Assembly (NCBI GenBank): GCA_021151695.1
Contig: JAGKWU010000018.1
Span: forward strand, 1-64,000
DNA from: Cellvibrionaceae bacterium
GTDB lineage: Bacteria > Pseudomonadota > Gammaproteobacteria > Pseudomonadales > Cellvibrionaceae
Length of the DNA stretch: 64,000 nucleotides
Direction: 5' to 3'
The notes beneath the pieces were generated by a model, which saw only the letters and a program-made list of their open reading frames with translations, was not told the origin of the DNA and made no database searches. A program made the position numbers and the translations under genes. This document shows, piece after piece, positions 9,022-17,603 of this stretch; the stretch's first letter is position 1, and every line of letters starts with the position of its first letter.

Positions 9022-10011
9022 ATGAGGAGCCCCAGCGTGTTCCAATTCTCTAAACATTTTCAATTCAAACAATATTTCCAGCGCTGGGCTGCCAAACGCG
9101 CGCCGCGTGCAGCCAGGGTTGTGCTCAAGCATCGCACCATTTATGTGTTTCCCGGCCGTCAGGGGTTGGGTTTTTTGGTGTTGCTCTTGCTCATTTGGGT
9201 GCTGGGGACTAACTACCAGAACAACCTGGTATTAGCTCTGTCATTTTTTTTGACGAGCCTGATGGTGGTATCGGTTATACATGCGTTTAAAAATTTGCTG
9301 GGATTGACCTTTGTGTCTGCGACAGTCCAGCAAGCGTTTGTGGGTGATCCTGTTGCCTTTGATATAGAGCTTAGCTCGCAATACAACCAGGGGCACCATG
9401 GGTTGTTATTCTCGTTGGGTGACGAAGAGCCAGAACGGGTTGATATTGAATCGGGTCAAGCGGAAATCCTGCGGCTGGACTTGCCAGCAAAGCGTCGCGG
9501 TTGGTTGAAGTTACCACGCGTAACCTTGAAAAGTTATTTTCCACTGGGATTGATTCGCGCCTGGGCTTATATAGAGCTTGACCACCGTGCGTTGGTATTT
9601 CCCAAACCGATTGAATCAGATCGTCCGCCGCTGGGGCCTGGCGATGTCAGTGACGGTGCGCAATTGGCGCAAGCGCGCGGCGACGAATTCCAGGGCTTTC
9701 AAACCTATCAACCCGGTTCACCTTTATCTCAAATTGCCTGGAAGCAATTTGCCCGCGGTGCGGGGTTACATTTAAAAGATTATCGCGCCTTGCAAAGCCA
9801 GCAAATGTGGTTGGACTGGCAATATTTGCAGGTGCAGGATACTGAGTTGGGGTTATCGCAACTGAGTTATTGGGTGAATTTTTTTTCCGAGAGCAATATC
9901 GAGTTTGGTTTGCGTCTGCCGGGCGTGACTATTCCTATGGGCGGCGGCGATGTGCATCGTCTTGAGGCTCTCTCAGCGCTTGCGCTCTTCGGATGGGAGA
10001 GGGATGACTAA
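9022..10011 (+). CDS. DUF58 domain membrane protein
   Basis: DUF58 proteins are partners of MoxR ATPases; many have a VWA-like cytoplasmic fold after two N-terminal spans. Here the 329-residue protein has two close hydrophobic spans near residues 48-66 and 70-90 (around GFLVLLLLIWVLG), then a soluble part. The DUF58 signature is seen in FQTYQPGSPLSQIAWKQFAR, near residues 231-250. The ATG at 9022 follows the moxR stop closely, with GATGAGGAG around it. The 3' end overlaps the next gene by 8 nt. Function inferred from context only. Confidence 0.88.
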   Translation: MRSPSVFQFSKHFQFKQYFQRWAAKRAPRAARVVLKHRTIYVFPGRQGLGFLVLLLLIWVLGTNYQNNLVLALSFFLTSLMVVSVIHAFKNLLGLTFVSATVQQAFVGDPVAFDIELSSQYNQGHHGLLFSLGDEEPERVDIESGQAEILRLDLPAKRRGWLKLPRVTLKSYFPLGLIRAWAYIELDHRALVFPKPIESDRPPLGPGDVSDGAQLAQARGDEFQGFQTYQPGSPLSQIAWKQFARGAGLHLKDYRALQSQQMWLDWQYLQVQDTELGLSQLSYWVNFFSESNIEFGLRLPGVTIPMGGGDVHRLEALSALALFGWERDD

Positions 10012-12001
10012 TATGGCGCGCACAACCTTGCCAAAAATTACCTCGCCAAATATTTCGCGTTCCAGCCTCGCCTGGTTGTTTGCCCTGCAAATTTTTATTA
10101 TCGCCCCCCACTTGCTCACTGTGCCGGTTTGGTTAGTTGCTGTTTGGCTAGTGGTCGCTCTATGGCGTTGGCAAATTTTTAAAGGTGCCTGGAATTACCC
10201 AAATAAAATTAAAAAAACCTTATGTGCGGCTGTCTGCTGTGTTGGGCTTGTAGTCAGTATAGGGGCGCATCTGGGTTATGAATCCATGATCAGCTTATTG
10301 CTGACAGGTTTTATTTTAAAATTGTTGGAAGTTAAAACCCGGCGCGATTTTGTACTCCTGGTATTTATCGCGCTGTTTATCCTGTCTACCCAATTTATTG
10401 AATACAACTATATGCCCTCAGCCATTTATGGCTTCTGGTGCTTGTTGTTGGTTTGTGCTGCTCTTATGCAACTATACAAGCGCAGTGATTCAATGTCGTT
10501 GTGGCAAATGTTGCGACCAAATCTATGGCTATTGTTGCAATCACTTCCGATCATGTTGGTGCTGTTTGTGATAGTGCCTCGTTTGGGTTCTTTCTGGGCA
10601 GTGCCATCGCCGGGTGCCGCTAAAACCGGCATGTCGGACTCCATGTCGCCAGGTGATCTAACCCAATTGATGCAATCCGATGAGCTGGCCTTTCGTGTCA
10701 CGTTTAATGGACCAATTCCAGCGCGCGATAAATTGTATTGGCGTGGGTTGGTGCTTTCTACCTTTGATGGTCGCCGTTGGTATGTGAGCCAGCGTCAGCA
10801 ATGGCGCAGCTCCGCCAGCACCAATCGCAACAAGCACGTGGTTTATCTCGGTGATACGGTCAGCTATCAGGTAATTGCGGAACCCCAAGGGACGCCTTGG
10901 CTGTATACCCTGGCAGCACCTTTTGAGTGGTCGGACACTGTGATGTTTACACGCGATTTGCTGATACAAAAAGCCTATCCGTTATCGCAACGTGAAAGTT
11001 ATTCGGTGACTTCGCAATTACATTATCAGTTGAATAAATATGATGATCGTGAGCTGGCTGATAATACACAGTTGCCTGCCGGGGGTAATCCGGAAACTCG
11101 CCGCGTGGCACTAGAGTGGATGGCAGAAGCGGGCTCCGCGGAAAAATTAATGGAAAGAGTTTTTGGTTTGTTTAACCGGCAGTTTTATTACACGGTGACG
11201 CCACCGGCATTAGGTGAAAACTCTGTCGATGATTTTTTGTGGCGCAGTCACCAGGGATTTTGCGAGCACTTTGCCGGTAGTTTCGTATTTTTTATGCGTG
11301 CAGCAGGTGTGCCGGCGCGAGTGGTGGTGGGTTATCAAGGCGGCGATATAAATAGCGTTGATAATTATTTGATGGTGCATCAGCGCGATGCTCATGCCTG
11401 GGCCGAAGTGTGGTTGGAAGATCGCGGTTGGGTGATGTTTGATCCTACGGCAGCGGTGGCGCCTGATCGTATCAACAAAGGTATTTCGGAATCTTTATCC
11501 GCAAAAGATAGCCAGTTGGTGGGTAAGCCTTTTGGATCGTCGGTAAAGGTTTTATTTATGTTGCGCGAGCGCTGGGATGCTCTCAATTATCAATGGACGC
11601 GCTGGGTCATGAATTATGATTCGGACTTGCAATCACATCTGTTTGAAAAAATCCTGGGCGATGTGTCGCCGCTGCGTATGGCGTTGTGGGTGGTGGGCGT
11701 TTTGAGTTCTGTGTTACTGCTGTTATCAGTGCTATTAATTGGTCGACTGAAAAAAGCGCCCATGTCTGATGAGCGAAAAATTTACGAGCAACTGTGTAAA
11801 AAATTAGCGGGTGCAGGCTTTGTACCTCAAACGGGTGAAACGCCCCAGCAGTTTTTTCGGCGTGTTGTTGCTGCGCGCCCGGAAATGGCATCCTCTCTCA
11901 TACATATAGCGCGTTTGTTTGAGCTGATGGCCTATGGCGATGATCAGGCTGCGCGCGGACAGCTGCTTTTGGCAGCCGCGAAATTGCAGGTAAAAAAATA
12001 G
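10004..12001 (+). CDS. TgpA-like transmembrane transglutaminase
   Basis: This is a membrane-anchored, periplasmic-facing transglutaminase-like enzyme of the kind called TgpA in Pseudomonas aeruginosa. About 665 residues: five or six N-terminal spans up to residue ~190, a DUF3488-type part, then the transglutaminase core with the catalytic Cys in SHQGFCEHFAGSF, His in QRDAHAWAEVW and Asp in VMFDPTAA, a further span near residues 560-580 and a short cytoplasmic tail. ATG at 10004 overlaps the DUF58 stop by 8 nt; ATG at 10013 has a better spaced GAGAGGG and is an equal alternative. It closes the MoxR-DUF58 operon. The natural substrate is not known. Confidence 0.9.
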   Translation: MTNMARTTLPKITSPNISRSSLAWLFALQIFIIAPHLLTVPVWLVAVWLVVALWRWQIFKGAWNYPNKIKKTLCAAVCCVGLVVSIGAHLGYESMISLLLTGFILKLLEVKTRRDFVLLVFIALFILSTQFIEYNYMPSAIYGFWCLLLVCAALMQLYKRSDSMSLWQMLRPNLWLLLQSLPIMLVLFVIVPRLGSFWAVPSPGAAKTGMSDSMSPGDLTQLMQSDELAFRVTFNGPIPARDKLYWRGLVLSTFDGRRWYVSQRQQWRSSASTNRNKHVVYLGDTVSYQVIAEPQGTPWLYTLAAPFEWSDTVMFTRDLLIQKAYPLSQRESYSVTSQLHYQLNKYDDRELADNTQLPAGGNPETRRVALEWMAEAGSAEKLMERVFGLFNRQFYYTVTPPALGENSVDDFLWRSHQGFCEHFAGSFVFFMRAAGVPARVVVGYQGGDINSVDNYLMVHQRDAHAWAEVWLEDRGWVMFDPTAAVAPDRINKGISESLSAKDSQLVGKPFGSSVKVLFMLRERWDALNYQWTRWVMNYDSDLQSHLFEKILGDVSPLRMALWVVGVLSSVLLLLSVLLIGRLKKAPMSDERKIYEQLCKKLAGAGFVPQTGETPQQFFRRVVAARPEMASSLIHIARLFELMAYGDDQAARGQLLLAAAKLQVKK

Positions 12002-12083
12002 ACTAGACTGCAGTAAGCCGCTTTTACGTCTGGGAATTGGATGCGGCCCGTGTTTTCCAATTAAGTCCAACAGGGGAGGCGAA

Positions 12084-12131
12084 ATGCCAAACCCGAGCTT
12101 TCGCAATGATCGATATCATCCATTGGTTTGA
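12084..12131 (+). CDS. Possible 15-codon upstream ORF overlapping the sensor kinase start
   Basis: ATG at 12084 is preceded by AGGGGAGG (12072-12079), the best ribosome binding site in this gap. It opens a 15-codon frame ending TGA at 12129-12131. That frame is +2 relative to the large kinase, whose ATG at 12106 lies inside it with no good site of its own. It may be a leader peptide that couples or limits kinase translation. Existence of a product is unproven. Confidence 0.3.
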   Translation: MPNPSFRNDRYHPLV

Positions 12132-15100
12132 GAGCCTGTTTAACACCATACCCATCTCCCTGCTGGAAGGCTGGGGGCGGTTTGGTTATGCCGTTGGTTT
12201 TCTGCTGATGCTTGCAGCATTTGGTGGTATTTGCTTTCGCCCGGGTGGTCGCTGGGGCTTAGGGCGAGAGCGCCAGCAGTGGGATACCAAAGCGCTTTTA
12301 AGTGTGGCCCTGACGTTTGTGTTGGTGATCGGCACTGGCTATCTTGGATCTTTTATCGTGTTGGTGCCCGGCGCCCAGACATTCGAATCCCTCAAGGATT
12401 TATCAGTGTTTTTGTGCGTGGTGCTCATGGGGCGACCAGCGCTAATTGCGGTGCCGTTCGCCTACGGCATCTCCGATCTTGCCGAGGGCGTGCCGCCTGA
12501 TTTTCTGTGGGATTGGATATTTGGTTACTTTATTAATCCCGCGTGTTTTTGGGTAGCTTTCCAGTTGATTGGCAAGAACCCGGACTTTCGCCGTGGGGCT
12601 ACCTGGGCGTGGTACGGGCTGTTTGTACTGATTTTTATGAGTATCGAGCCCCAGTTGTGGGGTTACATCTGCTCGAACAAATTCACCTCGGATATTTCCT
12701 ATCGCAACATTACCCCGGCGCTCTTTTTTACTACCTCGGTGACTTGGGTGCTCGCCCCTTTTGCCATGTTGTTGGCTCTGCCATTGGCCCGGCGCTTTGG
12801 GCTCTTCTGGGCCGAAATTCCCGGTCACGTTAAGGAGCGGCGCTTTTGGCGCACAGGCTGGGTTTGGCAAAGCGGCCACACCCAGCCGCAAGATTTTGTG
12901 AGCGCCCAGCAGGGTGTTCCCATGCGCCTGTTCCTGGCTGCACCTTTGGTGGCGCTGGTACTGGTGCTGGTTATCTCGGTTGCCTTCCTGACACTGAACA
13001 GCGGTGAAAAAGGGGCCAATATGTTGGCGAGCCGCCTGCATCAGGAAATAGCGCTGAATATCGATTTACTGGTGGATGACTATTTAGAGAAGCATCAAAA
13101 CGATGGAACAGACTTGTCGCCAGTGGATATCAGCCTACTGTTGCGTGGATCAAGCATTGCCAGCCACGGTCGGGCTTTTCTACTGGATCGATCAGGTGTT
13201 CTTATAGCCTCCTCAACGGAGGATTCGCCTGACAGCTATCGCGGCCAGCCTGCTTGGAACAATAAGGACAAGGTTATTGATCAGGCCGCCCGCGCTCTTT
13301 ATCAGCATATCGGTAGCCTTGCCCAGGTGAATAAAGCTATTCCCTTTCGTTTCGACATAGTTACGGCGAAACCTCTCTCCCGCGAAACCTGGCTGGCCCA
13401 GGCAACACCTTATGCGGACAGGCGTGGTCGTGTCGACTGGATTGAAATTACTGCCATGCCTGAATCTGCCTATCTTGGCGAGGTGCGAGCAGGTAACAGC
13501 CAATCTGCAGTGGTGCTGGCGATTGCGCTTACCGCAGCGCTTTTTATCGCACTTTTGTTGGCAGGTGTGGTGGCGGCGCCTCTGCGTCGCATGTCTCGCT
13601 CAGCCCAGGCATTGGCTGATGGCGACCTGAGCCAGCGGGTTACCAGCAGTCGTTTGGAAGAAATAGACATGCTGGCCGGCTACTTCAATGATATGGCCCA
13701 GCGACTGGAGCGGACCATGGCCAACATTGAGGCGGAGGTGGCTGAGCAGACGCGCATGAAAGAGGCACTTTCCCAGTTGTCGGACAGGCTGCAACTGGCC
13801 ACCCGTGCCGCGAACATCGGCATTTGGGAGTGGAACGTTATCAATGACGAATTGATCTGGGACGAAGCCATGTACGGGCTTTATGGTATTCGCAAAGAGG
13901 ATTTTGGCGGCGCTTATGAGGCCTGGGTGAGCTCGGTTCACCCAGATGAGCAGATCAGGGCCCATGAGGCAATTCAGGCTGCTTTGTCGGGTGAGCGGGA
14001 GTTCAACCATGAATTCTCCATCGTTTGGCCTCTGGACGGCTCCACCCACGTCATCAAGGGCATAGGTCAAACCCTGCGCGATGCCAGCGGCAAGCCTTTG
14101 CGAATGATTGGTATGAATGTGGATATCACCGAGAGTCGCCGGGCAGAGGAGGAGGTTAACAGGCATCGCCTGCATCTGGAGGAATTGGTGGCGGAGCGTA
14201 CCGCCGAGCTCACTGTTGCGCGTGACCAGGCGGACCAGGCTAACCGCTCCAAAAGCATATTCTTATCCAACATGAGCCATGAAATACGTACGCCGCTGAA
14301 TGCCATTATGGGGATGACCTACCTGGCGCTCAGAAACGAGATAGATCCGCTACAACGAAGTTACCTCAAGAAAGTGGATGCCGCTGCCCAGGGATTACTC
14401 GGAATCATCAACGATATACTCGATCTATCCAAGATAGAGGCTGGCAAATTGGATTTGGAACAGGCGCCTTTTGTACTGGATGATCTGCTGATTCATCTGC
14501 GCGACCTGGTTGCTGTCAAAGCCCAGGAAAAAGGTTTGCTGCTGGACTTCTCCATGGCTCCCGGCCTGAATACCCGATTATTGGGCGACGAGCTGCGTCT
14601 GGGGCAGGTATTGCTCAATCTGGTGAGCAATGCTGTCAAGTTTACCGAGGCCGGCAAAGTCAGCCTGTACATCAGTTGTCTGGAGCGCACGCCGCGGGAG
14701 TTATATCTACAGTTTGATGTTACGGATACGGGCATAGGCATGACTCGCGAACAAAGTCAGCGCCTGTTTAGGCCGTTTGAGCAAGCCGATATTTCCACTG
14801 CTCGCAAATTCGGCGGTACCGGGCTTGGGTTAAGTATCTCCAAAAAGCTGGTGGAAATGATGGGCGGGCGCATCTGGGTGGAAACTGCGTTGGGACAGGG
14901 CAGCCGCTTCAGCTTTACGGTACGCCTGGCGTTACAAACCGAACAAGACATACAGCTACGTCGCTATGAGCGCTTGGATCAAGGCTATGAAGCGGCACTG
15001 CGTATCGCTGGCAGCCATGTATTGCTGGTGGAAGATAACGACATTAACCAGGAGTTGGCGGTCAGCTTGCTAACGACAGCTGGAGTCTCGGTGGATGTCG

Positions 15101-15789
15101 CCAATAACGGCCTGGAGGCACTGTCTATGGCGGCGACCAAAACCTACGACGCCGTACTCATGGATTGCCAAATGCCAGTGATGGATGGCTACGACACCAC
15201 GCGAGAAATGCGTAAAGATACCCGTTTCTCCAGTTTGCCTATATTGGCTATGTCGGCAAACGTTATGGCAGGCGATAAAGAGAAATGCCTTGAAGCCGGT
15301 ATGGACGATTACATCTCCAAGCCAATTAACGTAGCCCAATTGTTCAAAACCTTAGCCCTGTGGATCAAACCCCAAAGGCGCCCCCTCGAGCTTTCAGCAA
15401 CCAAATCAACAGCGGATGCACAAACAGGTGTGAGCTTGGCAGGTGTGGATACTGCTACGGCACTAAAGCGTTTAAATGGCAACAAGGCCATATACCGCAA
15501 ATTACTGGTGATGTTTCATCAGCGTCAGGGGGATGCAGTTGGTCGCATAACGGCAGCCTGGGCCAATGGTGATCGTGGCGAGGCCATGCGTATTGCCCAT
15601 ACGCTGAAAAGCCTGGCGGGCAATATTGGGGCTGATGCGCTTTTTTCAGCGGCCGCGAATCTGGAGCGGGCTATGCAAGCGGGAGAGCTTGAATCCGTTG
15701 AAGGTCTGTTGATGGCTATCGCATTGCCTTTAGATGGCCTCATGCAGGGAATTGAAACGTTTTTAGCCGCGCCACTTGGTGATTTTTAA
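12106..15789 (+). CDS. Hybrid sensor histidine kinase (PAS, HisKA, HATPase, REC, HPt)
   Basis: This is a membrane hybrid kinase of about 1227 residues that likely passes phosphate His-Asp-His to an unlinked regulator. Visible order: several N-terminal membrane spans (to ~residue 240), another span near 290, a periplasmic region, a span near 470-490, a HAMP-type segment (RRMSRSAQALADGDLSQRV), a PAS/PAC domain (~560-680), the phospho-His box MSHEIRTPLN near 723-732, HATPase with GGTGLGLSISKKLVE, a receiver with the phospho-Asp in AVLMDCQMPVMDG near 1019, and an HPt with AHTLKSLAGNIGA near 1165. No cognate regulator is adjacent. A TTG 23 codons upstream is the only other in-frame start and has no proper ribosome site. 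Confidence 0.93.
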   Translation: MIDIIHWFESLFNTIPISLLEGWGRFGYAVGFLLMLAAFGGICFRPGGRWGLGRERQQWDTKALLSVALTFVLVIGTGYLGSFIVLVPGAQTFESLKDLSVFLCVVLMGRPALIAVPFAYGISDLAEGVPPDFLWDWIFGYFINPACFWVAFQLIGKNPDFRRGATWAWYGLFVLIFMSIEPQLWGYICSNKFTSDISYRNITPALFFTTSVTWVLAPFAMLLALPLARRFGLFWAEIPGHVKERRFWRTGWVWQSGHTQPQDFVSAQQGVPMRLFLAAPLVALVLVLVISVAFLTLNSGEKGANMLASRLHQEIALNIDLLVDDYLEKHQNDGTDLSPVDISLLLRGSSIASHGRAFLLDRSGVLIASSTEDSPDSYRGQPAWNNKDKVIDQAARALYQHIGSLAQVNKAIPFRFDIVTAKPLSRETWLAQATPYADRRGRVDWIEITAMPESAYLGEVRAGNSQSAVVLAIALTAALFIALLLAGVVAAPLRRMSRSAQALADGDLSQRVTSSRLEEIDMLAGYFNDMAQRLERTMANIEAEVAEQTRMKEALSQLSDRLQLATRAANIGIWEWNVINDELIWDEAMYGLYGIRKEDFGGAYEAWVSSVHPDEQIRAHEAIQAALSGEREFNHEFSIVWPLDGSTHVIKGIGQTLRDASGKPLRMIGMNVDITESRRAEEEVNRHRLHLEELVAERTAELTVARDQADQANRSKSIFLSNMSHEIRTPLNAIMGMTYLALRNEIDPLQRSYLKKVDAAAQGLLGIINDILDLSKIEAGKLDLEQAPFVLDDLLIHLRDLVAVKAQEKGLLLDFSMAPGLNTRLLGDELRLGQVLLNLVSNAVKFTEAGKVSLYISCLERTPRELYLQFDVTDTGIGMTREQSQRLFRPFEQADISTARKFGGTGLGLSISKKLVEMMGGRIWVETALGQGSRFSFTVRLALQTEQDIQLRRYERLDQGYEAALRIAGSHVLLVEDNDINQELAVSLLTTAGVSVDVANNGLEALSMAATKTYDAVLMDCQMPVMDGYDTTREMRKDTRFSSLPILAMSANVMAGDKEKCLEAGMDDYISKPINVAQLFKTLALWIKPQRRPLELSATKSTADAQTGVSLAGVDTATALKRLNGNKAIYRKLLVMFHQRQGDAVGRITAAWANGDRGEAMRIAHTLKSLAGNIGADALFSAAANLERAMQAGELESVEGLLMAIALPLDGLMQGIETFLAAPLGDF

Positions 15790-15847
15790 CGCCAAATTCT
15801 GGTGACTTTCCCAGAATGATTCAATTATGTGCCAATGGGATTCTTTG

Positions 15848-15864
15848 TGTTCCACTATGGTGCA
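15848..15864 (+). promoter_or_regulatory. Predicted NtrC binding site
   Basis: TGTTCCACTATGGTGCA matches the 17-bp NtrC site TGCACCAACATGGTGCA (glnA type, recalled) at 13 of 17 positions, with a perfect right half. Its centre is about 98 bp before the predicted sigma-54 start, a normal enhancer distance. Confidence 0.6.
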
Positions 15865-15927
15865 AATAATCTATTCGCCATAAAGTAAATAAATTTCAAC
15901 TATTTGAAAAATAAAGTAAATTTTTTA

Positions 15928-15943
15928 TGGCATGGTTTGTGCT
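15928..15943 (+). promoter_or_regulatory. Predicted sigma-54 promoter of amt
   Basis: TGGCATG-GTTT-GTGCT fits TGGCACG-N4-TTGCW with two mismatches and keeps GG and GC exactly 12 bp apart, the invariant -24/-12 pair. The start would be near 15954, giving a 5' leader of about 180 nt. Confidence 0.62.
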
Positions 15944-16136
15944 GACGCATTTCGCCTGCTAAAAATCTTAAAAAATTTGCCCTTTTTTGGGTATCAATAA
16001 ATAAAAATCAGGCGTTTTTAATCCCATTCTTGAATAAAGTCGGCTCAATTTTCATTGTGTTGAATCAATTTGGGGCAGTTTTATCACTCTATAAAGTCCA
16101 CACCACGCTGTAGTGGACAACACCAAAGGTGTGATT

Positions 16137-17450
16137 ATGAAGAAGATCGCTTGTCTCGCTCTCGGCGCCTCTATGGTGCTGAGTCCTTTGGCTTTGGCTG
16201 ATGCCGCCCCTGTGGCCGTCAACCCGGCTAATACCGCATGGATGCTGACTGCCAGTGCATTGGTGCTGTTTATGACCTTGCCTGGTCTGGCGTTGTTTTA
16301 TGCAGGCCTGGTGCGCGTAAAAAACGTGCTCTCAGTGTTGATGCAGTGTTTTGCCATTGCAGCTATAGCATCCTTACTGTGGTTTGCGGTGGGTTACAGT
16401 CTGGCCTTTGGTGTCGGCAATGAATATATCGGTGATTTCAGCAAGGTATTCCTGGCCGATATCGCCAGGGACAAAAACCTGCTGTGGGGCGATATCCCTG
16501 AAAGTCTGTTTGCCATGTATCAGATGACCTTCGCGGTGATTACCCCGGCGTTGATCGTGGGTGCCTTTGCTGAGCGTATGAAGTTTTCTGCCATGCTGAT
16601 TTTCTCGGCACTCTGGCTGTTGCTTTGCTACGTACCCGTTTGTCACTGGGTATGGAGCAGCTCTGGCTGGTTGTACAAGATGGGCCTGCTGGATTTTGCC
16701 GGTGGTACTGTGGTGCACATCACTGCCGGTGTGGGCGCACTGGTTGCGGCGCTGGTTATCGGCAAGCGCAATGGTTTTCCCACCACGGCAATGCCTCCTC
16801 ACAACATGACCATGGTGGTTACCGGTGCAGGCGTGCTCTGGGTGGGTTGGTTTGGTTTCAATGCGGGTAGCGCCTTGGGTGCAAACAGCAGCGCGGCTAT
16901 GGCTATGCTGGTGACTCATCTTTCTGCCGCTTCAGGTGCGTTAGCCTGGATGAGCATCGAATGGATCAAATTCAGAAAGCCAAGTGTGCTGGGTATTGTG
17001 ACCGGTATGGTGGCTGGTTTGGGTACTATCACACCGGCCTCCGGTTATGTTGGCCCGGGTGGTGCTGTGGTGATTGGTTTGGTCGCTGGTGTGGTGTGTT
17101 TTGTAATGACTCAGTTGGTCAAGCGCGTTTGGAAAATTGACGACTCCCTCGACGTATTCCCCGTGCATGGCGTGGGCGGCATTATCGGCACTTTCATGGC
17201 GGGTATTTTTGCCTCTACACAATTGGGTGCGTTCAGCGGCTCAGGTTTTGGCGCCGGTATCGAAACCATCGGCCAGCAAGTACAGGTGCAATTGATCGGT
17301 ATTGTTTCGACATTGCTATTCACCGTTGTAGTGACCTATGTATTGTTGAAGTTGACCGCTGTCTTCACGAAAGGCCTGCGTGTCACCAAAGACGAAGAGT
17401 CCGCCGGTTTGGATATCAGCCTGCATGAAGAGGAAGGCTACAAGTTATAA
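16137..17450 (+). CDS. amt: Ammonium transporter (Amt family)
   Basis: Amt proteins conduct ammonium across the inner membrane as trimers. About 437 residues; the ATG at 16137 has AAAGGTG upstream, and an in-frame start 8 codons earlier has no site. The first 22 residues look like a cleavable signal (ends ALADA), as in E. coli AmtB. Eleven hydrophobic spans follow. The pore histidine pair lies in VVHITAGVGAL and FPVHGVGGIIGT, and the gate Phe region in LFYAGLVR. No glnK gene is next to it, unlike the usual glnK-amtB pair. Upstream sites predict NtrC/sigma-54 control under nitrogen limitation. Confidence 0.95.
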   Translation: MKKIACLALGASMVLSPLALADAAPVAVNPANTAWMLTASALVLFMTLPGLALFYAGLVRVKNVLSVLMQCFAIAAIASLLWFAVGYSLAFGVGNEYIGDFSKVFLADIARDKNLLWGDIPESLFAMYQMTFAVITPALIVGAFAERMKFSAMLIFSALWLLLCYVPVCHWVWSSSGWLYKMGLLDFAGGTVVHITAGVGALVAALVIGKRNGFPTTAMPPHNMTMVVTGAGVLWVGWFGFNAGSALGANSSAAMAMLVTHLSAASGALAWMSIEWIKFRKPSVLGIVTGMVAGLGTITPASGYVGPGGAVVIGLVAGVVCFVMTQLVKRVWKIDDSLDVFPVHGVGGIIGTFMAGIFASTQLGAFSGSGFGAGIETIGQQVQVQLIGIVSTLLFTVVVTYVLLKLTAVFTKGLRVTKDEESAGLDISLHEEEGYKL

Positions 17451-17476
17451 TTTGTAGTGCTTTACGAATGTCAGCC

Positions 17477-17508
17477 AAAAAAGGCGTGAGAAATCACGCC
17501 TTTTTTGT
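17477..17508 (+). terminator. Intrinsic terminator after amt
   Basis: GGCGTGA (17483-17489), GAAA loop, TCACGCC (17494-17500), flanked by A6 and T6, so it may work in both directions. Confidence 0.93.
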
Positions 17509-17603
17509 TTGTAGTCGCGTTGCTCCCTGAAACAGGCTTACACAGAATTGTCATCATCTGGTGGTTAACTCCTTCGGTTTTTTAACCAATAGGAACACTC
17601 GAT

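Larger units (their letters stand above)
15790..16136. other. Intergenic control region upstream of amt
   Basis: This gap is AT-rich and has no convincing ORF. It holds an NtrC-type site and a sigma-54-type promoter (listed separately) and a leader of about 180 nt before the amt start. No clear terminator for the upstream kinase gene is seen. Confidence 0.7.

Noticed and set aside
12037..12105. TTG start giving a 1250-residue sensor kinase
   Set aside because: GGGAA directly touches the TTG with no spacing, and the added 23 residues have no signal or membrane character.
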